Positions 1-5,120 of a stretch of DNA of 5,295 nucleotides are shown piece after piece. The notes below the pieces were generated by a model. The model was not told the origin of the DNA and searched no databases. It was given only the letters and a program-made list of their open reading frames with translations. The stretch comes from an uncultured Eubacteriales bacterium (GTDB lineage: Bacteria; Bacillota; Clostridia; Oscillospirales; Oscillospiraceae). The position numbers and the translations under genes are program-made. Where the stretch lies: assembly GCA_900553545.1 (NCBI GenBank), contig USDP01000116.1:1-5295 (forward strand), given 5' to 3'. Position 1 is the first letter of the stretch, and each line of letters opens with the position of its first letter.

Positions 1-280
1 ACAGGTCCCACATGACCTCGAAATGGTTGTCCATCTCGCGGCCGCCGCGCATCACGTAGCCGAGGTTTTCAAACTTGTAGCCGTCGCACGCGCCGCCGGG
101 CAGCTTACCCTTTTCGAGCACATGCACGCGCTCGCCCTTCATCTGTCCGTCGCGCACCAGATAACACGCCGCCGTCAGCGCGGCGAGGCCGCTGCCCACG
201 ATGTAGGCCGATTTGCTGTCCACACCCGCCGGCTTTTTGGGACGGGCAAACGCTTCATAATTACCGCTCGAATAATACAT
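1..280 (-). CDS. ohyA: Oleate hydratase (MCRA family), N-terminal part
   Basis: This is the first 93 codons of an FAD-dependent fatty acid hydratase, formerly called 67-kDa myosin-cross-reactive antigen; the rest lies beyond the window's left edge. The family adds water to the cis-9 double bond of oleate to give 10-hydroxystearate, acting at or near the membrane, and is linked to fatty acid detoxification. The N-terminus MYYSSGNYEAFARPKKP is highly characteristic. A dinucleotide-binding turn follows (G29-S-G31-L-A-A34, inside YIVGSGLAAL), then an acidic strand end at E56, PGGACDG at 61-67, and the RGGREM motif at 78-83. E82 of that motif matches the glutamate assigned to water activation in characterised family members. 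GGAGG at 290-294 sits 9 nt before the ATG and fixes the start. Full members are about 560-650 residues. It lies downstream of a TetR gene on the same strand but behind a terminator, so it probably uses its own promoter. Confidence 0.95.
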   Translation of the reverse strand, partial: MYYSSGNYEAFARPKKPAGVDSKSAYIVGSGLAALTAACYLVRDGQMKGERVHVLEKGKLPGGACDGYKFENLGYVMRGGREMDNHFEVMWDL

Positions 281-339
281 GATCTAAAACCTCCGATTCA
301 AATTCCGCTGTTGTTTTATTGTTTTCTCTTGATGGTCTG

Positions 340-368
340 AGTATACTCCGGCGGCCAAAAAAGCACAA
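340..368 (-). promoter_or_regulatory. Putative promoter of the oleate hydratase gene
   Basis: Read on the minus strand, TTGTGC (368-363) and TATACT (345-340) are separated by 17 bp. The -10 matches the sigma-A consensus at 5 of 6 positions; the -35 only at 3 of 6. Transcription would start near 333, giving a leader of about 50 nt. The -10 lies inside a perfect 10-bp palindrome, GAGTATACTC (339-348), which could be a repressor site. It lies downstream of the preceding gene's terminator, consistent with independent expression. This is a pattern match only. Confidence 0.55.
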
Positions 369-375
369 TGAGCAG

Positions 376-412
376 AAAAACGCCCGTGATAAGAAACTTA
401 TCACAGGCGTTT
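376..412 (-). terminator. Rho-independent terminator after the TetR gene
   Basis: A long hairpin lies 18 bp past the TetR stop codon. The outer arms are AAACGCC (378-384) and GGCGTTT (406-412), and the inner arms GTGATAAG (386-393) and CTTATCAC (397-404). One C/A mismatch separates the two blocks and the loop is 3 nt. In the minus-strand transcript the 3' arm runs into five T residues (380-376), as in an intrinsic terminator. The inner part is a perfect 19-bp dyad upstream of the hydratase -35 region, so a second role as a protein-binding site is conceivable. Confidence 0.8.
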
Positions 413-430
413 ATACTGTTTGAAATTTTA

Positions 431-1012
431 TCATTCCGGGCTGTTTGATGGGGCTTTGTCGATGCGCAACCGCTCGAGCGCGGCGGTCACGTTCCCGTGC
501 ATCACCTGCGCCAGCCGGTCGACGATGACCTCCGGCTCACCCTTCATGTCGTTCTTGATCCAGTCGAGCATCAGGCCTACAAAGGCATACTGATAGACCG
601 TCGCGATGAAGTCCATGTCCTCCTCGCGGACGGACATGCCCGCGGCCTTCTCCCGCACCACGCCGATCAGCAGCTCATAGGTCAGCTTGTAGAGATAGGT
701 CTCCACCTGCTCACGGCTCACCGACCGGTAGACGTTCATGATGAATGGCTTGTTGTCCAGCACGGCCTCGAAGATCTGGAGCAGGCCCTGCTGCCACGTG
801 TCATAGGTCTTCTTGCCCTCGAGCGCGCGGCTCGCATCCTCGACGCATGTCCACTCGATCAGGTCGTAGATGTCCTTGAAGTGGTAGTAAAACGTCATGC
901 GGTTGATGCCGCAGTCCTCGGCAATGTCGTTGATGGTGATTTTTCCGAGCGGCTTTTGCAGCAGCAAATGCTTCAGCGACGCGGAGATCGCGCGCTTCGT
1001 GATCTGAGACAT
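431..1012 (-). CDS. TetR/AcrR-family transcriptional regulator
   Basis: This is a 193-residue one-component regulator of normal family length. The N-terminal TetR DNA-binding domain covers about residues 3-54. Its helix-turn-helix is KITINDIAEDCGINRMTFYY (24-43), followed by HFKDIYDLIEW, the hallmark after the recognition helix. The helical C-terminal half (about 70-185) should form the ligand pocket and dimer interface. The overall pattern resembles the DhaS-like, clostridial branch with a TetR_C_7/8-type C-terminal domain, but the ligand cannot be read from sequence. The start is supported by a purine-rich AAAGGGGAG site just upstream of the ATG. It lies 61 bp after the MATE exporter and 150 bp before oleate hydratase, all on one strand. 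That arrangement makes control of one or both neighbours, possibly in response to fatty acids or toxic compounds, a reasonable inference. Confidence 0.92.
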   Translation of the reverse strand: MSQITKRAISASLKHLLLQKPLGKITINDIAEDCGINRMTFYYHFKDIYDLIEWTCVEDASRALEGKKTYDTWQQGLLQIFEAVLDNKPFIMNVYRSVSREQVETYLYKLTYELLIGVVREKAAGMSVREEDMDFIATVYQYAFVGLMLDWIKNDMKGEPEVIVDRLAQVMHGNVTAALERLRIDKAPSNSPE

Positions 1013-1041
1013 GGCGCTCCCCTTTCCCGGTTAGTGCCCCA

Positions 1042-1070
1042 AGTATAGCACATTTCCGGGCCTCACGCAA
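1042..1070 (-). promoter_or_regulatory. Putative promoter of the TetR-family gene
   Basis: On the minus strand, TTGCGT (1070-1065) and TATACT (1047-1042) are separated by 17 bp. The -10 matches the consensus at 5 of 6 positions and the -35 at 3 of 6. Both lie in the 61-bp gap after the MATE stop codon, so the regulator need not depend on read-through. Short GTGC/GCAC arms (1034-1037 and 1048-1051) flank the -10, but they are too short to call an operator. Confidence 0.5.
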
Positions 1071-1073
1071 GCG

Positions 1074-2441
1074 TCACGCCGTCTCCGGCACAAGCCGGAG
1101 CTTCCGGAAGCAGCGCAGGAAATAGGCGATCTCTGCCGCCGCCGTGATCGTCCACGAGAAGGCGTAGAGCAGATAAAGCGAGGGGATCGTATGATAGTGC
1201 GCGAAGATGGTATATACCCAGATGACGCGGAACACGCAGGAACCCATGATGACGACCACCGTCGGCACGATCGTCCGCCCGAGGCCGCGGCAGGCCGCGA
1301 TCGTGTTGTCCATGAACGCGCTGATCGCGTAGGAGAAGCACATGATCTTCATCCGCTGCATCCCGGCCTCCACGACGTCCGCACTGTTCGTGAACACGTA
1401 GAGGAACGGGCGGCCCGCAAAATAGAACGCCACACCGAGCACCGCCGCGACCGCAAACGCATAGAACAGGCTGATGAGATAGCTGTCCATCATGCGCTTC
1501 TTGTGGCCCGCGCCCCAGTTCTGGCCCATGAATGTCGAGCATGCGGTGTAGAACGCCATCATGATATTGTAGATGATGGTATCGGTGTTCGCCGCGGCGG
1601 CGTTGCCGGACACCATGGTCGAATCGAACGAGTTGACCGCCGCCTGAATGAACAGGTTCGCAATCGCAAAAATCATGTGCTGGATGCCCGCCGGGACGCC
1701 GAGGCCCAGGATCCGCCCGACCTCGTCGCCATGGAACCGCAGCCGCTGAAAATAGAATTTGCAGGCGTCGTTCAGGCGCATCATGTGCCACACGACGAGG
1801 ATGGCTGACACGTACTGCGAGATGACGCTCGCCAACGCCACGCCGTCCGCCGCCATCTTACACACGATGACGAAGAACAGGTTCAGGATCACGTTCAGAA
1901 TGCCCGCGATCGTCAGATACAGCAGCGGCCGCTTTGTGTCGCCGTTCGCGCTGAGCACCGCGTTGCCGAAGTTGAAGATGCCGAGCGCCGGCATGCCGAG
2001 CGCATAGATGCGGAAATAGAGCACCGCGCCGGGCAGCAGATCGTCCTTCGTGTGCAGCATCTCCAGCATGTTCGCCGCCAGCGCAAGGCAGAGCACCATA
2101 ATGCCAACGCCCGCCAGCAGGCACAGCAAAAACGCCGTATGGACTGCGCGGCTCGTCTCCTCGCGGTGCTGCGCGCCGAGATGCTGCGCCACGCGGACGT
2201 TCACGCCGTTGCCCATGCCGATCAGAAAGCCTGTGAACAGCGTCACGAGCGTCGACGTTGAGCCGACGGAGCCAAGCGCCGTGTCGCTTGCAAATTTGCC
2301 CACGACCGCCACGTCCGCCATATTGAACATGACCTGTAACAGCTGCGAAAAGACGAGCGGGATGCTGAAGAGCAGAATGTTCTTCCACAGCGACCCCTCG
2401 GTCATCTGGATCTCCCCGCGCGCCGCGCCTGCACGTGCCAT
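1074..2441 (-). CDS. MATE-family multidrug/toxin efflux transporter
   Basis: This 455-residue integral membrane protein has the normal length and pattern of the MATE family, which exports drugs, dyes and metabolites in exchange for Na+ or H+ using 12 transmembrane helices in two homologous halves. The first half (about 20-220) opens with a hydrophobic helix (21-40) and carries MADVAVVGKF (41-50) and RVAQHLGAQ (83-91). The second half starts near 243 and carries the matching STFMGQNWGAGHKKR motif (302-316). Long hydrophobic stretches at 61-82, 101-125, 172-195, 200-221, 322-342, 391-413 and 422-441 fit membrane helices. It resembles the YoeA-like branch common in Clostridia; the substrate is unknown. 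The chosen ATG has AAAGGGTGAG upstream. An internal ATG at residue 13 (2405) also has a good GGGGAG site, so the start is not certain. It heads the minus-strand set and runs divergently from the AraC-type gene. Confidence 0.95.
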   Translation of the reverse strand: MARAGAARGEIQMTEGSLWKNILLFSIPLVFSQLLQVMFNMADVAVVGKFASDTALGSVGSTSTLVTLFTGFLIGMGNGVNVRVAQHLGAQHREETSRAVHTAFLLCLLAGVGIMVLCLALAANMLEMLHTKDDLLPGAVLYFRIYALGMPALGIFNFGNAVLSANGDTKRPLLYLTIAGILNVILNLFFVIVCKMAADGVALASVISQYVSAILVVWHMMRLNDACKFYFQRLRFHGDEVGRILGLGVPAGIQHMIFAIANLFIQAAVNSFDSTMVSGNAAAANTDTIIYNIMMAFYTACSTFMGQNWGAGHKKRMMDSYLISLFYAFAVAAVLGVAFYFAGRPFLYVFTNSADVVEAGMQRMKIMCFSYAISAFMDNTIAACRGLGRTIVPTVVVIMGSCVFRVIWVYTIFAHYHTIPSLYLLYAFSWTITAAAEIAYFLRCFRKLRLVPETA

Positions 2442-2482
2442 ATGAACTCACCCTTTTTCAAGAATTACTGAAAAGCTACACC

Positions 2483-2511
2483 ATTATAATGACTTCTTTC
2501 CGGCGCGTCAA
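2483..2511 (-). promoter_or_regulatory. Strong promoter of the MATE gene
   Basis: On the minus strand, TTGACG (2511-2506) and a perfect TATAAT (2488-2483) are separated by 17 bp, matching the sigma-A consensus at 11 of 12 positions. Transcription would begin near 2476, leaving a leader of about 35 nt. The -10 is embedded in the palindrome CATTATAATG (2482-2491). This is the best promoter in the window. Confidence 0.82.
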
Positions 2512-2602
2512 GTGCCTGATTTTCACAAAAACAAATTCTCTTTTTCATAAAAACTGTTCTGTTTTTCTGTGCTTTTTCCAAGTACAAATCGTGCGGAAAT
2601 TA

Positions 2603-2611
2603 TGCTATGAT
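2603..2611 (+). promoter_or_regulatory. Extended -10 element before the AraC-type gene
   Basis: TGC followed by TATGAT forms an extended -10 (TGn plus hexamer). No good -35 sits 17 bp upstream, which is tolerated by extended -10 promoters. Transcription would start near 2618, just before the chosen start codon. The AT-rich DNA at 2521-2600 upstream includes an inverted repeat, AAAAAC (2549-2554) and GTTTTT (2561-2566), of unknown role. Confidence 0.45.
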
Positions 2612-2626
2612 AATCAAAAACGTGAC

Positions 2627-2632
2627 AAGAGG
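2627..2632 (+). promoter_or_regulatory. Ribosome binding site that sets the AraC-type start
   Basis: AAGAGG lies 7 nt before the ATG at 2640. An upstream in-frame ATG at 2607 overlaps the likely -10 element and would lie upstream of the transcript start, with only a weak purine run before it. Initiation at 2640 is therefore preferred, and it also places the receiver-like domain at the usual distance from the N-terminus. Confidence 0.6.
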
Positions 2633-2639
2633 CCGCCGC

Positions 2640-4148
2640 ATGTACGATGCACCGCAATGCAAGGTTCTGATCGCGGGACAGAGCTATATGAAATGTATGG
2701 AGCTGAAGCGAATGCTCAACTGGGCGGAAGAGGGCTTCCGCGTTATCCTTGAGCAAAATATCTGCTCCTGTGAGACGCCGCTCGAGCGCGTCAACCCCGA
2801 CATTCTGATTCTCGTTGGCATCACCGGCTGGATGGACGTCAAGGTCATCATCGACTCGTTTGCCAAAAAACACAATCTCAGCCAGATTATCGTCGTCTGC
2901 GACGAAAAGAATCCCCTTGGTCTCTCCAATCAGATCCGGTTTCTCCCCTCTGCCGTCACGCCGGAGCTGCTGCGCAGCGCCCTCCGCGCCATAAAAGAAG
3001 CGCTCACCGCCGCAGTTCCCGGCGATTTCCCCTCCGGTCAGGTCGGGCAGGCACGCGATCTGCTGCTGCAATATGCTGCCCGCGTCCCCAGTTCGCGCCT
3101 TGTCATCGCACGGCTCTGTCTTGAGCAGCCGTGTCAGACGCCCGCCGCCAGTCTGCGCCTGGAGGAGGCCTTCCGCCGCTACCTCAATTCCGAAGCGTTC
3201 TTCTATCAGGAGTCTGTTTTCAGCTATTGCTTTCTGCTCGGTCTCAGTGCCGTTTCCATCCGCGATCAGCTTCAGCTGATCGAATACGCCCTCCGCAAGC
3301 TCCGCGGTGAAGCCGGCACGATGCTCCACTGCCGCGCCGCGCTCTTTCTCAGCGACCTTGCCGATCCGACCAGTGTTGTCTCCGAATACGAGACGCTCCT
3401 CGCTCTCGAGCCGCAGCGCTTTTTCTGCGATGACTGGCCGATCATCTCCCGTGCCCTCCGTGAGCAGAGCTATGCCCCGCTGCCGGATCATGCTGCGCTC
3501 AGCGCGCTGCAAATGGAGCTGATGCAGGCCACGCTCAGCGGCAGCGGCGATACGATCATCCGGCTCCTCCATACGCTCTACCGCAACAATCTCAAGCGTT
3601 CACGCGATCTAAAAGCCTTCCGCGTTGCGGAGGCGCAGCTCCGTGAGGTGCTGGGTTGTATCTATTCCATCTCGCGCCGCCCGATGGATTCCGCTCCCGC
3701 GCAAGAGCCTGCGCTCTGGTCGATTGAAGACGCCATGGAGCGGCAGATCCACGCGTTCCGCCGCGCCATCCCGCTGCAAAGCAAGGAGTCCGGCAGTCTC
3801 AGTCCGCTGGTGCTGCGAACGCTCGAGCTGCTCACCCAGCGCCACGACCAGACGGTCTACGTCAGCGCCATTGCCGCCGAGCTCGGCGTTACCGACTCCC
3901 ACCTCAGCCGCTCGTTCAAGCAGCAGCTCGGCATCGGCATCGCAGAGTATATCCGCTACGTCCGCGTCTATGCCGCAGCCGCCGAGCTCTGCACCGGCGA
4001 CGCCCGCATCCGCGACGTGGCCGAGCACCACGGCTTCTCCGATTCCAAGTATTTCAGTAAAGTATTCCATCAGCTTCTTGGCCTTACGCCGAGTCAGTGG
4101 TTGCAGCGCCACGCGCAGTCGGGCGCAGCGCAGGAGGTACTCGCATGA
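2640..4148 (+). CDS. AraC-family regulator with degenerate receiver domain (YesN-like)
   Basis: This 502-residue transcription regulator has the layout of YesN-type response regulators. Residues 7-115 resemble a receiver fold: CKVLIAG (7-13), the ML-W--EGF pattern (25-33), PDILIL (53-58) and MD (65-66). The phosphorylation residues are missing. The acidic pair is replaced by G13/Q14, the acceptor Asp by V59, the Ser/Thr by V86 or C87, and the Lys by S104. The middle (about 120-385) is helical with no recognised domain. The C-terminus (about 395-492) is a clear AraC DNA-binding domain with two helix-turn-helix units, near 408-431 (ending SRSFKQQLG) and 456-481 (RIRDVAEHHGFSDSKYFSKVF). It probably acts without phosphorylation, through a ligand, a partner or dimerisation. 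Its stop overlaps the start of a dehydrogenase pseudogene by 4 nt, and a sugar-type transporter lies downstream, which hints at control of carbohydrate use. Confidence 0.92.
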   Translation: MYDAPQCKVLIAGQSYMKCMELKRMLNWAEEGFRVILEQNICSCETPLERVNPDILILVGITGWMDVKVIIDSFAKKHNLSQIIVVCDEKNPLGLSNQIRFLPSAVTPELLRSALRAIKEALTAAVPGDFPSGQVGQARDLLLQYAARVPSSRLVIARLCLEQPCQTPAASLRLEEAFRRYLNSEAFFYQESVFSYCFLLGLSAVSIRDQLQLIEYALRKLRGEAGTMLHCRAALFLSDLADPTSVVSEYETLLALEPQRFFCDDWPIISRALREQSYAPLPDHAALSALQMELMQATLSGSGDTIIRLLHTLYRNNLKRSRDLKAFRVAEAQLREVLGCIYSISRRPMDSAPAQEPALWSIEDAMERQIHAFRRAIPLQSKESGSLSPLVLRTLELLTQRHDQTVYVSAIAAELGVTDSHLSRSFKQQLGIGIAEYIRYVRVYAAAAELCTGDARIRDVAEHHGFSDSKYFSKVFHQLLGLTPSQWLQRHAQSGAAQEVLA

Positions 4149-4752
4149 AAAGTGCCAATCTCGTCCAAATCGGAAAAATCGTCATCGACGAACACTGCCC
4201 CGAGCCGAAGCTCACTTCGCCGGAACAGACGCTTGTCCGTGTGCGTTATGCGGCTATCAATGCCGATGATTACAGTGCCTTTGCCCGTTATCTCGGCCGC
4301 GTCTACAACAGTCAGCGCCTTCTGCATGAATTTTCCGGTGAGATCGTTGCGCTCGGCCCACAGGCCGCAGCACAGGGATTCGCCGTCGGCGACCATGTGA
4401 GCTGTAATATCCTGCGCGGCTGCGGTGTCTGCCCGGCCTGCTGCTTCAGCTTCTTAAAAAGCGGATGCCCTCGATCCTCGCCGTCAGCGAGCCGGTCGCC
4501 GCGAAGCGCGCGCTGGCGCGCAGCCTCGGCGCGGATCTCGTCATCGACCCGGCCACCGAACGCATTGAGGAACTCATTCTCATGTATTCTGACGGACAGG
4601 GCTTTGACGCCGTGATCGACGCCGCCGGCGAGCTGTCTGCCATTGAAAACGCCGTCGGCCTCATCGATCAGATCCTCCCGCTCGACGAATTTCAGCACGC
4701 GATGCAGCTCTACGGCAGCCGCCAATGCTTACGAATTCTTTTGAAAATCTGA
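4145..4752 (+). pseudogene. Medium-chain alcohol dehydrogenase remnant with two internal deletions
   Basis: Pieces of one MDR-superfamily dehydrogenase are collinear but incomplete. Frame one (from 4145) gives the GroES-like domain: VRVRYAAINADDYSAF (31-46), HEFSGEIVALG (61-71), GDHVSCNI (82-89) and the start of the structural-zinc lobe CGVCPAC (93-99). Near 4435-4445 homology switches to another frame, GLLLQLLKKR then ILAVSEPVAAKRALARSLG, the middle of the NAD(P)-binding Rossmann fold; about 70 residues are absent. A second, in-frame gap lies near 4655-4675, where FDAVIDAAGELSAIENAVGLI joins directly to ILPLDEFQHAM and the C-terminus RILLKI. Family members run about 340-350 residues; only about 200 codons remain. 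Translation from 4145 would pass out of frame at the first junction and stop at 4615 with an Arg/Ser-rich tail. It starts inside the regulator's stop codon (ATGA), suggesting former translational coupling. The substrate is unknown; a polyol or sugar alcohol is a guess. Confidence 0.85.
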
Positions 4753-4796
4753 CCGCAAAAAATTCCACCTCTCATTTCTCCCGTTCTGTTCCTGTG

Positions 4797-4839
4797 CGCC
4801 GCCGGACGTCGATGCTTTTTGTTCCGGCGGCGTTTTTTT
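4797..4839 (+). terminator. Rho-independent terminator
   Basis: A perfect 10-bp GC-rich stem, CGCCGCCGGA (4797-4806) pairing with TCCGGCGGCG (4823-4832), encloses a 16-nt loop and is followed by seven T residues (4833-4839). It lies 44 bp after the dehydrogenase remnant's stop codon and closes the regulator-dehydrogenase unit. This indicates that the transporter downstream is transcribed separately. Confidence 0.92.
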
Positions 4840-4949
4840 GCACTTTTTCCCAAAAATGTTTTTCCTGATTTTAGTGATCCTTGCGCTTGCATTTTTGTAG
4901 TATGGTTATTTTGCACAATATAAGCATTGGAATTCTATTGATTTTTTCA

Positions 4950-4968
4950 CGTAAACGTCAGTTTTACG
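4950..4968 (+). repeat. Inverted repeat CGTAAA-N7-TTTACG, possible operator
   Basis: CGTAAA (4950-4955) and TTTACG (4963-4968) form perfect 6-bp arms around a 7-nt spacer. It lies about 75 bp upstream of the -35 of the transporter promoter, a position typical for activator binding. No T-tract follows, so it is not a terminator. A match this short can arise by chance. Confidence 0.35.
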
Positions 4969-5035
4969 CACCTTCGGCAACTCTTCTCCGGTAAGTGCAA
5001 AAAATCGGTCGTATTTTCAGGGAAATCGCACAGAA

Positions 5036-5053
5036 TTGACGTTGAGCCGTCAA
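5036..5053 (+). repeat. Inverted repeat TTGACG-N6-CGTCAA over the transporter -35
   Basis: Perfect 6-bp arms, TTGACG (5036-5041) and CGTCAA (5048-5053), bracket exactly the six bases TTGAGC proposed as the -35 hexamer. A protein bound here would block RNA polymerase, so this is a good candidate repressor site. No binding protein can be assigned; the upstream AraC-type regulator is one possibility. Confidence 0.45.
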
Positions 5054-5070
5054 AAATCTCGTACTAAAAT
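5042..5070 (+). promoter_or_regulatory. Putative promoter of the transporter gene
   Basis: TTGAGC (5042-5047) and TAAAAT (5065-5070) are separated by 17 bp and match the sigma-A consensus at 4 of 6 and 5 of 6 positions. Transcription would start near 5077, about 44 nt before the start codon. Confidence 0.6.
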
Positions 5071-5106
5071 AGAACATGCAGAGGGAATCATCCTCAAAAC
5101 AAAAAG

Positions 5107-5112
5107 AAGGAG
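5107..5112 (+). promoter_or_regulatory. Ribosome binding site of the transporter gene
   Basis: AAGGAG lies 8 nt before the ATG at 5121. It chooses this start over an in-frame ATG at 5076, which coincides with the predicted transcription start and has no ribosome site. Confidence 0.85.
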
Positions 5113-5120
5113 AGAAAGCA

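Larger units (their letters stand above)
4753..5120 (+). other. Gene-free regulatory region between dehydrogenase remnant and transporter
   Basis: This 368-bp stretch has no credible gene on either strand. It holds the terminator (4797-4839), AT-rich DNA with a weak second promoter-like pair (TTGTAG 4895-4900 and TATAAG 4919-4924, 18-bp spacer), an inverted repeat at 4950-4968, a promoter at 5042-5070 with a dyad over its -35, and the ribosome site at 5107-5112. The concentration of dyads upstream of the transporter suggests regulated expression. I recognise no riboswitch or small RNA in it. Confidence 0.6.

Noticed and set aside
497..1048. 183-codon plus-strand frame opposite the TetR gene
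   Set aside because: Antisense shadow of a clear TetR protein, with no ribosome site or domain.
1034..1051. GTGC/GCAC arms around the TetR gene -10 as an operator
   Set aside because: The arms are only 4 bp with a 10-nt spacer, easily expected by chance.
1063..1791. 242-codon minus-strand frame overlapping the MATE gene
   Set aside because: It is an alternative frame of the exporter, rich in Arg, Gly and His, with no membrane segments or recognisable domain.
2523..3572. Long open frame of 349 codons on the minus strand, antisense to the AraC-type gene
   Set aside because: It lies opposite a regulator with clear domains, has low-complexity Glu/Ala/Arg-rich composition typical of antisense frames in GC-rich genes, and shows no family motif.
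3625..4269. 214-codon plus-strand frame over the regulator's 3' end
   Set aside because: Its Ser/Arg/Pro-rich composition is that of a shifted frame; the AraC domain lies in the other frame.
4710..4916. 68-codon minus-strand frame across the terminator
   Set aside because: It spans an obvious intrinsic terminator and the dehydrogenase 3' end, with Lys/Arg-rich sequence and no homology that I recognise.
4840..5106. Possible riboswitch or leader RNA before the transporter
   Set aside because: No known aptamer core or second terminator was recognised, and the promoter at 5042-5070 would leave only a short leader.
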